Of a stretch of DNA of 64,000 nt, positions 32,704 to 40,986 are shown piece by piece (positions within the stretch are counted from its first letter, which is position 1; each line of letters opens with the position of its first letter). This DNA is from JAGXQV01 sp964451375 (GTDB lineage Bacteria > Pseudomonadota > Gammaproteobacteria > Burkholderiales > Sulfuricellaceae): assembly GCA_964451375.1 (NCBI GenBank), contig CAYVIN010000013.1:1-64000 (forward strand), read 5' to 3'. Below the pieces are notes generated by a model. It was not told where the DNA came from, did not search any database, and saw only the letters and a program-made list of their open reading frames with translations. The position numbers were made by a program, and so were the translations under genes.

Positions 32704-34674
32704 ATGTTCGATTACTGGTACGTCTGGATCATCGCTTCCCTGCTGCTGCTTATTACGGCAGGTTTTTTGTTCCACTTTGTGTGGCCGGCGTTGCGCCTGC
32801 GCGGCGAATTGGCGGGCGTCGTGGCGGCGCTGCGCAAATTCGCGACACGCCCGCTGGATGCCGCGCAACGCCGTGACATGGTCGCTACGCAGGTGATGGC
32901 GCGCGCTTCTTTCGTCCATGTCTGGAGCGAATACGCGCAGACCCTCCACGCGCAAAAATCGGCGGGGGAGGGCGAGGCGCGCTGGCGCGCCACGGCGCTG
33001 GCGGAAACTTTCTTCACCGATCAGGCGCTCGTCGATATCCCCCTCAAGACCGATTATTACAAACACCTGCCGGGCATCATGACCGGCCTGGGGATCATCG
33101 GCACCTTCACCGGGCTGATCATCGGCCTCTCCAATTTCGACGTTTCCATCGAGCCGGGGCAGGCGCAGGCGCAACTGCGCACCCTGATCAATGCGGTGGG
33201 CCACGCCTTTATCGTGTCGGCGATTGCCATCACGCTGGCGATGATCTTCACCTGGGTTGAAAAATCCCTGGTCACGTCCGCCTACCGGCTCGCCGAGGAG
33301 TTGCGCCAGGGCATCGACAGCCTGTTCGACAGCGGTTCCGATGTCGAATATCTGGAACGCCTGGTGACGGCAGCGGAGGCTTCGGCGCGTGAACTGGCGC
33401 TGTTTCGCGAAACCCTGCCGGAACAACTGGTGCGCGCTTTCGCCGAACAGACGCAACGTCAAATCGACGCGACCGAGCGGATGAGCGCGCGGATTTCCGC
33501 CGACCTCGGGCAATTGCTCGGCGACACGCTGTCCCTGCCGATTGCCGACATCGCCGCTGCGGTGGATGCGGTGGGCGAGCGCCAGGACAAGGTGGTGACG
33601 CGGATGATCAACGAAGTGGTGGGCGGCTTTTCGGCGCAGATGGAAAACCTCTTCGCCGGGCAGATGCGCGACCTCCATGATGTGCTAATCACCACCAACG
33701 GCGCGATGCGTGACATGGCCGGGCAGTTTTCGCGGATGTCCAGCGACCTGGACAGCACCACCCGGAAAGCGGTGGAGAACATGAGCACCCGCATCGAATC
33801 CACCGTCACACTGGTCGAGGAACGCCAGTCGGACATGCAGCAACAGGCGCGCGACAACGCCGAACATCTGCGCGCCCTGATTGCCCGTTCGCAGGCCGAT
33901 TCCGCCGAAATGCTGGCGCAACTGGTCGCCAAGCTGGGCAGCGAAGTGGCCGCCGTCACCGGTGCCCTCCACGAGCAAAGCAAATCCGCCGGCGACAGCC
34001 AGCGGGCCCAGGTGGAGCGTCTCAGTTTGACCGTCTCGGAAGCCGTGAGCGGCATCTCCGGGCAGACCGACAAGCTGGTGGCGCTATCGATCACTGCCAG
34101 CCAGAAATTGCAGGAGACCGTCGCCGCGCTGGCGCGCGCCAGCGGCGACAGTGTGCGTGAAATGAACCAGGGCGCGGAACGCCTCGGTGCGGCGGCAAGC
34201 AGTTTTGCCGAAGCCGGCCAGCACGTCTCCACCACCGTCGCAGCTTCCGCGCGAACCGCCGAAGAAATCCGCCAGGCCGCCGATTCGCTCAAGGAATCGG
34301 CGCAAGCCGCCCAGCAAATGCTCGGCAACTACGACGATGCTCATGAAGCCTTCGCACGGCTGGTCAGCGACCTCAAGGCCACCATCGACCGCGCCAAGCG
34401 CGAGGCGTCCTTGAGCGCGGAACTCACCGACCGCCTCGAAGGCGCGGCGCGCAAACTCGCCCAGGCCCAGCACCAGGCGGACGCCTATCTGGGCGGGGTG
34501 TCGAAAGTGTTGCATCAGTCCCACCAGGCTTTCGCCGACAGCGTCGAACGCACCCTGCGCGAAGCCAACCGCCAGTTCCACGGCGAATTGTCGCAGGCGG
34601 TCGGGCTGCTCTCGGGGGCCATCGTCGATCTGGGCGACACCGTGGAAACTTTGTCCGGGCAGCAGCGGCCATGA
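32704..34674 (+). CDS. zorA: ZorA-like MotA/ExbB-family motor protein
   Basis: A 656-residue inner-membrane protein. TM1 is at about 8-28 and the MotA/ExbB core at about 118-190, with GIMTGLGIIGTFTGLIIGLS and AFIVSAIAITLAMIFTWVEK. A cytoplasmic coiled-coil tail of roughly 460 residues follows. This matches ZorA of Zorya anti-phage systems, where a ZorA5ZorB2 ion-driven motor signals through the long tail. Ordinary MotA, TolQ and ExbB lack that tail. The genes after it encode ZorB- and ZorC-like proteins with one small protein inserted. Confidence 0.8.
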   Translation: MFDYWYVWIIASLLLLITAGFLFHFVWPALRLRGELAGVVAALRKFATRPLDAAQRRDMVATQVMARASFVHVWSEYAQTLHAQKSAGEGEARWRATALAETFFTDQALVDIPLKTDYYKHLPGIMTGLGIIGTFTGLIIGLSNFDVSIEPGQAQAQLRTLINAVGHAFIVSAIAITLAMIFTWVEKSLVTSAYRLAEELRQGIDSLFDSGSDVEYLERLVTAAEASARELALFRETLPEQLVRAFAEQTQRQIDATERMSARISADLGQLLGDTLSLPIADIAAAVDAVGERQDKVVTRMINEVVGGFSAQMENLFAGQMRDLHDVLITTNGAMRDMAGQFSRMSSDLDSTTRKAVENMSTRIESTVTLVEERQSDMQQQARDNAEHLRALIARSQADSAEMLAQLVAKLGSEVAAVTGALHEQSKSAGDSQRAQVERLSLTVSEAVSGISGQTDKLVALSITASQKLQETVAALARASGDSVREMNQGAERLGAAASSFAEAGQHVSTTVAASARTAEEIRQAADSLKESAQAAQQMLGNYDDAHEAFARLVSDLKATIDRAKREASLSAELTDRLEGAARKLAQAQHQADAYLGGVSKVLHQSHQAFADSVERTLREANRQFHGELSQAVGLLSGAIVDLGDTVETLSGQQRP

Positions 34675-34693
34675 TATTCAAAGGACTTGACCA

Positions 34694-34924
34694 ATGAGAA
34701 TCGCCGAACTCAAACCCCAAGCCAACTGGATATTGGCGATAGTGGCCGACGATGGCCGGCGCGGCTGTTTCGATGTCAGCCCCTACCTGCAATATGAAGC
34801 TTTCGACATGCTCCGCAACCCCAGTGAATTCGCAAAAGTCACCAATGGCGGCTATTTTGTCGAATGGGACTGTGGGGCCGATTTGTCAGCCGATACTATT
34901 GAAGCGCATTGGCAACACGCCTGA
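34694..34924 (+). CDS. DUF2442-family protein inserted between zorA and zorB
   Basis: A 76-residue protein, MRIAELKPQANWILAIVADD..., with GRRGCFDVSPYLQYEAFDML and GGYFVEWDCGADLSADTIEA, the usual DUF2442 beginning and end. The family is often encoded beside DUF4160 or TA-like genes and its function is unknown. Here it has a ribosome binding site (AAAGGACTTG) and lies 19 bases after zorA and 6 before zorB. No DUF4160 partner is present. Confidence 0.75.
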   Translation: MRIAELKPQANWILAIVADDGRRGCFDVSPYLQYEAFDMLRNPSEFAKVTNGGYFVEWDCGADLSADTIEAHWQHA

Positions 34925-34930
34925 TCGCAA

Positions 34931-35656
34931 ATGATCACCAAACTCGTGCGCCGCGCCCCCGCCAGCCGCAAACCCGACGATGCGGAAAAACCCTTCTGGA
35001 TATCCTTTTCCGACCTGATGACCGCGCTGATGGTGCTGTTCATGGTCGCCATGGCCGCCGCGATTTTGGTCATCACCCAGGGTGTGCATCGCATCGAGCA
35101 GCAGAAAATCGAGCGCGACGCCACCCTCAAAGCCTGTATGGACGACATCGCCGCCCTGTCCGCGCAGAAAACCTATAGCGGCATGGCGGTGCGCGGCAGC
35201 TCCATCGAATTCGGCTCGATTGCCGAATTCAGCCGCAACGGCCACAACCTACCCGACGAGCGCAAGGACACCATCCGCCGCCTGATGAGCGGAGTGCTGG
35301 AAGTCGCCCGCTCGCCCAAATGCGACCCGTGGATCAAAAACGTGGTGGTGGACGGCTACGCCAGCCAGGAAGGCTCGTATCTGCTCAACCTCAACCTGAG
35401 CCTGCAACGCTCGCAGCGCATGTTGTGCGTCCTGCTCGACTCGAAGGCCGCCACCGCGCTCTCTGAGGCCGACCGCAAATTCGTGCGGCGCAAGTTCCTG
35501 GTCGGCGGCGCGTCGTTCAACGCCGTCAAGGAGCGCCCCGAGGAAAGCCGCCGCGTCGAGTTCCGCATCGATTTCCGCGAATATGGGGAAAACGCCCCGG
35601 CAGCCGCTGAAATTCCCTGGGACGACGACGCCAAATGTCCGCTGGACAAGGCATGA
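34931..35656 (+). CDS. zorB: ZorB-like MotB/OmpA-family stator protein
   Basis: A 241-residue protein with one membrane helix. KPFWISFSDLMTALMVLFMV carries the plug and the Asp expected to carry protons or Na+. The periplasmic part is an OmpA/MotB-like peptidoglycan-binding domain (about 125-225), with VVVDGYASQEGSYLLNLNLS, SLQRSQRMLCVLL and the late EESRRVEFRI. Length and layout match ZorB. Its stop overlaps the zorC start (ATGA). Confidence 0.82.
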   Translation: MITKLVRRAPASRKPDDAEKPFWISFSDLMTALMVLFMVAMAAAILVITQGVHRIEQQKIERDATLKACMDDIAALSAQKTYSGMAVRGSSIEFGSIAEFSRNGHNLPDERKDTIRRLMSGVLEVARSPKCDPWIKNVVVDGYASQEGSYLLNLNLSLQRSQRMLCVLLDSKAATALSEADRKFVRRKFLVGGASFNAVKERPEESRRVEFRIDFREYGENAPAAAEIPWDDDAKCPLDKA

Positions 35657-37014
35657 ACGACACCGCACTCAACGCCCTCGACGAAGGCCTGCAAACCTTC
35701 CGCAGCGGTTTGTTCTTCACCCCGGAATGGGCCGCCGCCCAGCCGATGACGGCGGCGCTGGCGCTGATTCGCGCCCGCCACTCGGGAGAGGAACGCCATG
35801 TCGAGCGCGAGCGGGTCGCTGAGATCGTCGCTGAATATCTGCTGACCGGGGTGGTGTTTCGCCAGGAAGATGTTTTTACGCTATGTATCGGCGCAGGTGG
35901 ACTGGACGCCGACGGCAAGGGCATACTCGGCGACCGGGAATTACGCGAGCGCCTGTTTACCCTGGCCGAAACGGTGCGCGGACGCGCCCGCCGGCTGCGC
36001 GCGTTTCGCAACCTGCTGCACGCCTATTGGACGTTTCCCCTTCACGACGACGCGACGCCACAGGCCGCCATCGACGGCTGGAAAATCCTGCGCGGCTGGC
36101 TGAAGGAGCGCTACGCGACATTCAGCCGCCATCCGGCGCGCAAACCCTCCTGGTTCACCGCCCTCGGGCCGCATCTGCACCTGCTCGAAGAAAATCCCTG
36201 CGCACCTTACGCCACGGCGCTGTTGCGCGGCGATTTCGATGAATTGCAACGCGCCATCGACTGCCTGCTTATTCCCACCGGGTCATGGCTGAAAACCGAG
36301 GCGGTGATGGCGCGCATCGACGCAGTGGTAAACCTGGTGGATGCGGAATTTCTCGCGGTTCTGCCGGACTTGCTGAAACTCGCGATGGGCGAGGCCGGCG
36401 TCGAAGTTCCCGAGCGAGTCGCGCAGCGCGCCGTGGCGCGGCTGGTGGTGCGTTACGCCGGGTTGCAACACTATGAGCCGCATCCCGGACTGTTCCGCCT
36501 CGCCGTCACGCGCCTCGGCAGCCCCTGGCGGGGCCGCGCGGCATGGGATGCGCTGGTCTGCGACGGGGACGGCGGCCCCAGCTCGCTGGCCCGCGAAATG
36601 GTCGGCGATTGGCTGAAAGACCGCCTGATCGGCGAATTTTTCGGCGACGCCGGACAACCCCGCTCACGCGCCGAATTGTGGCAAAAATACGCGGTATTCA
36701 TTCAGGAACTGGCCCTCGCCGCACCCTGGCCGGATGCTCAGGGGCAGGCGCTGCTGCTGCGCATGGCGGATTTTCTGGTAGTCGTCCCGAAATACCGTGA
36801 CCAGCCCATCGAAGCACACTCCTGGCAGGCTTTTTACGCCGCCGGCGGAACCCGCCTGCTTGATCAGGACTACGTGGACGGCGCATCGATCCGCGCCATC
36901 CTGACGAACTGCACCCCGGCGGCGCGCGCCCGCCAAAGCATCGAAGAAGCCCTCAATTTTCTGGAATTCGTGATCTCCACCAAGGCGCGCCTGCAATCGA
37001 TATTGCGGCGTTAA
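35653..37014 (+). CDS. zorC: ZorC-like EH_signature-domain protein
   Basis: A 453-residue cytoplasmic protein. The C-terminal half has the EH_signature pattern, with RLGSPWRGRAAWDAL followed by REMVGDWLKDRLIGEFFGD and RSRAELWQKYAVFIQEL. In Zorya type I, ZorC is a DNA-binding protein recruited on phage entry, working with the ZorD nuclease/helicase. No zorD or zorE follows: the next sequence is an inverted-repeat element and a PrpF gene. The assignment rests on context plus the motif pattern. The start overlapping the zorB stop was chosen over a GTG 18 bases upstream. Confidence 0.65.
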   Translation: MNDTALNALDEGLQTFRSGLFFTPEWAAAQPMTAALALIRARHSGEERHVERERVAEIVAEYLLTGVVFRQEDVFTLCIGAGGLDADGKGILGDRELRERLFTLAETVRGRARRLRAFRNLLHAYWTFPLHDDATPQAAIDGWKILRGWLKERYATFSRHPARKPSWFTALGPHLHLLEENPCAPYATALLRGDFDELQRAIDCLLIPTGSWLKTEAVMARIDAVVNLVDAEFLAVLPDLLKLAMGEAGVEVPERVAQRAVARLVVRYAGLQHYEPHPGLFRLAVTRLGSPWRGRAAWDALVCDGDGGPSSLAREMVGDWLKDRLIGEFFGDAGQPRSRAELWQKYAVFIQELALAAPWPDAQGQALLLRMADFLVVVPKYRDQPIEAHSWQAFYAAGGTRLLDQDYVDGASIRAILTNCTPAARARQSIEEALNFLEFVISTKARLQSILRR

Positions 37015-37198
37015 TTCTACTTTGTCTGATTACGCCAACAGCGGCTTGGCTCCCTCCCCCAACGGGGGAGGGCTGGGGTGGGGGCGATTTAAAATCATGC
37101 GGTTGTGATGATTTGCTCACCCCCATCCTGTCCTTCCCCCGTTGGGGGAAGGGACGTACTAACGGGGCTGGTCTTCAAATCTGACAAAGTAGAATTAA
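37011..37198 (+). repeat. 188-bp inverted-repeat-bounded element after zorC
   Basis: TTAATTCTACTTTGTCTGAT at the left and its inverse at 37178-37198 match in 20 of 21 positions. The interior holds two GGGGGAAGG-type hairpins related to 3228, 6640 and 25570. The left end contains the zorC stop codon. No ORF is present. It resembles a non-autonomous (MITE-like) element. Confidence 0.7.
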
Positions 37199-37243
37199 GG
37201 CTAACCCGCATATTTGCAGGCAAACACCGCGAAAGGCCTCACC

Positions 37244-38386
37244 ATGACCCAACTCCGCATCCCCGCCGTATATATGCGCGGCGGCACCAGCAAAGGCGTG
37301 TTTTTCCTCGCCGCCGACCTGCCGGCCGACCCGATCGAACGCGACCGGATACTGCTGCGCGTCATCGGCAGTCCCGACCCTTACGGCAAACACATCGACG
37401 GGATGGGCGGCGCGACTTCCAGCACCAGCAAGGTCGCGCTCATCGCCAAATCGACGCGCCCCGGGTGCGACGTGGATTACCTGTTCGGCGCGGTGGCGCT
37501 GGGCAAAGCGGTGATCGACTGGTCGGGTAATTGCGGCAATCTCACCACGGCGGTCGGGCCGTTCGCGATAACTTCCGGGCTGGTCGCCGCGCCGTCTGAA
37601 GGTGTCGCCACGGTAGCCATCTGGCAGGCCAACGTCGGCAAGAAAATCCTCGCCCATGTCCCGATGGCGGGCGGCGAAGTGCTGGAAGAAGGGAATTTCG
37701 AACTCGACGGCGTGACCTTCCCCGCCGCCGAATTACGCCTCGAATTTCTCGATCCGGGCCTGGGTGGGGCGCTGTTCCCGAGCGGCGCGCGCCTCGATGT
37801 GCTGGATATTCCGGGAGTCGGGCCGGTCGAAGCGACGCTGATCAACGCCGGCAATCCGACCATCTTCATCGACGCGCAGACGCTGGGCCTGCGCGGCACG
37901 GAGTTGCAAAACGAGGTGAACGGCAACCCGGAACTCTTGGCCCGCGCCGAAGCCATCCGCGCCCACTGCGCGGTCGCGATGGGCCTCGCGACCAGTGCGG
38001 AGGAAGCCACGACAAAACGTCCCGCCACGCCCAAACTGGCCAGCCTCGCTGCGCCGCAGTCCTACACCGCCACCGGCGGCAAAGGGGTCGAGGCAAGCGA
38101 CATCGACCTGCTGGTGCGGATATTTTCGATGGGCCAACTCCATCACGCGATGACCGGCACCGGCGCGGTAGCACTCGCCGCAGCAGCGGCAATTCCCGGC
38201 ACCCTGGTGCAGCGTATCACCCGCCCCGGCGCGGACGGCATGATCCGCTACGGTCACCCCTCCGGCACCCAAGCCGTCGGCGCACAAGCCCAGGAAGTTG
38301 ACGGGCAATGGGTCGTCACCCGCGCCTTCATGAGCCGCAGCGCCCGGCGGATCATGGAAGGCTGGGTGAGGGTTCCGAGCCGCTAA
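37244..38386 (+). CDS. PrpF-family isomerase (methylaconitate isomerase / oxalomesaconate tautomerase type)
   Basis: A 380-residue enzyme of the diaminopimelate-epimerase fold. RIPAVYMRGGTSKGVFFLAA, SSTSKVALIAKS (active-site Lys) and VIDWSGNCGNLTTAVGPFAI (active-site Cys) are family hallmarks. Members move a double bond in 2-methylaconitate (PrpF) or 4-oxalomesaconate. No acnD, prp or gallate genes lie near, so the substrate cannot be assigned. The start was taken at the conserved MTQLRIPA, 10 codons inside the open frame. Confidence 0.82.
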   Translation: MTQLRIPAVYMRGGTSKGVFFLAADLPADPIERDRILLRVIGSPDPYGKHIDGMGGATSSTSKVALIAKSTRPGCDVDYLFGAVALGKAVIDWSGNCGNLTTAVGPFAITSGLVAAPSEGVATVAIWQANVGKKILAHVPMAGGEVLEEGNFELDGVTFPAAELRLEFLDPGLGGALFPSGARLDVLDIPGVGPVEATLINAGNPTIFIDAQTLGLRGTELQNEVNGNPELLARAEAIRAHCAVAMGLATSAEEATTKRPATPKLASLAAPQSYTATGGKGVEASDIDLLVRIFSMGQLHHAMTGTGAVALAAAAAIPGTLVQRITRPGADGMIRYGHPSGTQAVGAQAQEVDGQWVVTRAFMSRSARRIMEGWVRVPSR

Positions 38387-38589
38387 AGGCACACCTCCAG
38401 CAGCAGCGCCCCGGCAATTCCCACAAAATATACGCGCGGCTCAACACTTAGAAGTTATGGTTTTGTCATAACCAGTGTGACGCAATTCACAGATTTTTAC
38501 TCAATGGTTGACTAATATCATCCCATCGAAGTCATGGGAAGTTCGCGGCGCGCTTCACAGCAAATGCCGCAATGTTTCCCCCGGCATCG
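38387..38589 (+). other. upstream region of the riboswitch, promoter not resolved
   Basis: 203 bases between prpF and the predicted riboswitch. The sequence is more AT-rich than its surroundings, with TTGACTAATATCATC near 38507 that could include promoter elements. No ORF or repeat was recognised. Confidence 0.3.
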
Positions 38590-38692
38590 AATTATTGGCA
38601 AACCTGCCGAAAGGCAGGGACGCAAAGTCTCCGGTCTAACGGGTGTACTGCACCCTACGATAGCGGGATTGCTGGGATTCCCGAGCGGCATC
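38590..38692 (+). ncRNA. GEMM-I (cyclic di-GMP-I) riboswitch
   Basis: GGCAAACC-tgcc-GAAA-ggca-GGGACGCAAAGTCTCCGG-TCTAA reproduces the conserved GEMM-I core at 38597-38640: the GNRA tetraloop hairpin, GACGCAAAG with the intercalating A, and CCGG.CTAA. A second hairpin (GGGTGTACTGCACCC) follows, then ATAGCGGGATTGCT, which fits the tetraloop-receptor strand. The position corresponding to G20 reads G, which favours c-di-GMP over cGAMP, but this alignment was by eye. It precedes fccAB by about 65 bases. Confidence 0.88.
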
Positions 38693-38755
38693 CCATCTTT
38701 CTTCGCTACTCCAGATTGGAAGTTCTTAACTTTCGAACCTTAAGGAGTAGAGTCC

Positions 38756-39139
38756 ATGAAACGACTTTTCATCGCGGCGAGTGTTGCCGCTGCCGTTATC
38801 GCCACGCAAAGCGTTTACGCGGGTGAGGATGGGCATGAGCGGCGCCGCACCTCTACCAGCTCAAGCCCCAGCGTCACCACCTCGGCCACGACCAGTGCCG
38901 CCACGCCCCATCCGGGCAGGCTGCTGGCCTCCAACTGTTTCCAGTGCCACGGCACCGAAGGGCGCTCACTCGGCGGCATCGACAGCATCGCCGGCAAGTC
39001 CGCGTCCGATATATACGGCGACGTGAAGGAAATGCAGCGCAAACCCGTCGGCGACAACATCATGTTCGCCCATTCCCACGGCTATACGGATCAAGAGCTA
39101 CGTTTGATCGCCGACTACTTTGCCAGCTTGCCGCGCTAA
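38756..39139 (+). CDS. fccA: c-type cytochrome subunit of flavocytochrome c sulfide dehydrogenase
   Basis: A 127-residue periplasmic monoheme cytochrome. Residues 1-22 are a signal peptide (FIAASVAAAVIATQSVYA). A Ser/Thr-rich linker (about 28-50) precedes the heme site CFQCH in SNCFQCHGTEG. Met in NIMFAHSHGY is a likely axial ligand. It pairs with the flavoprotein 21 bases downstream to oxidise sulfide and pass electrons to the respiratory chain. A strong ribosome binding site (AAGGAGTAGAG) precedes it, and the operon is under a predicted c-di-GMP riboswitch. Confidence 0.88.
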   Translation: MKRLFIAASVAAAVIATQSVYAGEDGHERRRTSTSSSPSVTTSATTSAATPHPGRLLASNCFQCHGTEGRSLGGIDSIAGKSASDIYGDVKEMQRKPVGDNIMFAHSHGYTDQELRLIADYFASLPR

Positions 39140-39160
39140 CCCCATACGGAGGAAATATTC

Positions 39161-40498
39161 ATGAAACGCAGACAATTTTTCGGAGTTTTTGGCGCTTCGG
39201 TGCTGGCAGCCGCTTTCCCCGGCCTGGCTTTCGGCGCGGATCGCGCCTCGGCATGGCGTTTGCCGGTCGTGCCGGGCAATACCGGCGCAGCCGGTAGCGT
39301 GGTGGTGGTCGGCGGGGGCATGGCGGGGGCCACCCTCGCCAAATACTTGCGCCTCTGGGGCGGCCAGAACGTCAAGGTCACCCTGATCGATCAAAACGCC
39401 ACCTACAACTCCAACATCATGAGCAACCTGGTGCTCAACGGCTTTACCACCATGTCGAAGCTGAGCATGAGTTACGCCGCGCTCACCAAGAACTACGGCG
39501 TCAATTTCGTGCAAGGCATGGTCGCCGGTATCGTCCCACCGGTTGGCGCCACGCCGGGCGCTGTGCAACTCCTTGATGGCAGGGTATTCAGCGCCACCAA
39601 AATCGTCCTCGCGCCGGGGATTGAATTCGAGCCGGTGGCAGGTCTTAGCGCCGCCATTCAGGAAAACTACGTTCCCCATGCCTGGAAAGCCGGAACTCAG
39701 ACCACTCTGCTGGCCAACCAGATACGCGCCATGCCGAGCGGCGGCGCTTTCGTGATGTCGATACCCGCCGCCCCCTACCGTTGCCCGCCGGGGCCGTATG
39801 AACGCGCCTGCGTGGTCGCGGACTGGCTGAAGAAGAACAAGCCGGGATCGAAAGTGATCGTGCTCGACGCCAATCCCTTTATTCAAGCCGAGCGGGTTGG
39901 TTTTGAACGCGCCTTTAACGAAACCCATGCCGGCGTGATCGAATACCGCGCCAACTGCGCCGTGGAGAGCGTCACGGCCAGCACAACCGGCGGGCGGCAT
40001 ACGGTGGCGACCACTTTCGGCAGCGAATCCGCCCATGTCCTCAACATCATTCCGCCGCAACGCGCGGGCCGCATCATCACTGATTCCGGGATCGGACTTG
40101 CCAATTCCGGCGGGCGCTGGGCTGGCGTGGACGTGCGCAGCTACGAATCCACCGCCGTGGCGAACCTCTACGTGCTGGGCGATTCGGCAGCATCCGGTCA
40201 ACCCAAGGCCGGTCACATCGCCAACCAGGAAGCCAAGATTTGCGCCGATAGCATCGTCCGCGCGCTGAAAGGCGACACCACCCCCAACCCCTCGCCCAAG
40301 ACCAACTCGGCGTGTTATTCGCCCATCACCGCCGATACCGCCTCCTGGCTGACCGTGGTCTACGGCTATGACCCGGTCGCCAAGAAAATGGTGGCGGTTC
40401 CTGGATCCGGCCCCATCGAAGCCAGCCACCACACCAAGGACAACTTCGAGCAAATGCAGGCGTGGTTCATGAACCTGATGAGCGATTCATTCGCGTGA
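39161..40498 (+). CDS. fccB: flavocytochrome c sulfide dehydrogenase, flavoprotein subunit
   Basis: A 445-residue periplasmic FAD enzyme. The Tat-type signal MKRRQFFGVFGASVLAAAF is followed by the FAD loop VVVVGGGMAGATLA. YRCPPGPYERACVVADWL carries the redox-active Cys, and NSACYSPITADTAS near the C-terminus holds its partner. YVLGDSAASGQPKAGHIANQ is the second FAD motif. It oxidises sulfide (or polysulfide) and transfers electrons to FccA. A terminator follows 180 bases later. Confidence 0.92.
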   Translation: MKRRQFFGVFGASVLAAAFPGLAFGADRASAWRLPVVPGNTGAAGSVVVVGGGMAGATLAKYLRLWGGQNVKVTLIDQNATYNSNIMSNLVLNGFTTMSKLSMSYAALTKNYGVNFVQGMVAGIVPPVGATPGAVQLLDGRVFSATKIVLAPGIEFEPVAGLSAAIQENYVPHAWKAGTQTTLLANQIRAMPSGGAFVMSIPAAPYRCPPGPYERACVVADWLKKNKPGSKVIVLDANPFIQAERVGFERAFNETHAGVIEYRANCAVESVTASTTGGRHTVATTFGSESAHVLNIIPPQRAGRIITDSGIGLANSGGRWAGVDVRSYESTAVANLYVLGDSAASGQPKAGHIANQEAKICADSIVRALKGDTTPNPSPKTNSACYSPITADTASWLTVVYGYDPVAKKMVAVPGSGPIEASHHTKDNFEQMQAWFMNLMSDSFA

Positions 40499-40678
40499 TC
40501 GCTTAAAAATAACGCTTCGAGTCGGCGGCTTGCACCGCTCGCTCGAAGCAGCCCCGACGCGACGCAGCAAGCGTGGCAGCGCTCCTCACCAGTCATCCCC
40601 TTTCCAAAAAACCGCAATAATCCACTCCGTTTCTGTCCGGCGGCATTCTCAATTCTCTGAATATCAGTCAATTACGAG

Positions 40679-40710
40679 ACACCTGTTAAAAGTAACAGGT
40701 GTTTTTTTTG
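40679..40710 (+). terminator. rho-independent terminator after fccAB
   Basis: ACACCTGTTA-AAAG-TAACAGGTGT followed by eight T residues. The stem is perfect over 10 pairs. It should end the riboswitch-fccAB transcript. Confidence 0.9.
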
Positions 40711-40784
40711 CGGGGGGTTGGGTAGGATGGCGGGCTTGGGTGTTTGAGCGTTTTGGATGACGTTTTGATGTTGAGGGGCCGCTG

Positions 40785-40913
40785 ATGAACTACCGCAAAC
40801 TGCTGTTGATCTGCATCGCAATTGCCTTTGTTTATCCCGCGTATGCAGACGCGGGGGCGGGGATGCTGAAAATATTTGACCAGTTCGTAATATCAAGCGC
40901 TGCGGCAAGATGA
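40785..40913 (+). CDS. short secreted peptide or truncated gene start
   Basis: A 42-residue ORF, MNYRKLLLICIAIAFVYPAY then ADAGAGMLKIFDQFV, with a good ribosome binding site (TTGAGGGGCC) and a convincing signal peptide cleaved after about residue 21. It stops just after, and an adjoining frame leads towards the M48 gene. It may be a genuine small peptide or the beheaded start of a lost exported protein. Confidence 0.35.
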   Translation: MNYRKLLLICIAIAFVYPAYADAGAGMLKIFDQFVISSAAAR

Positions 40914-40986
40914 GCAATATCACGCGACGCAGGCGTATTCGGGCGAATCCGGGTCAGCGCCGTGCGCTTTGTTTGGGGAATTTGAC

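Noticed and set aside
35635..35652. GTG at 35635 as the zorC start
   Set aside because: The ATG at 35653 overlaps the zorB stop in the usual ATGA arrangement and gives a better N-terminus.
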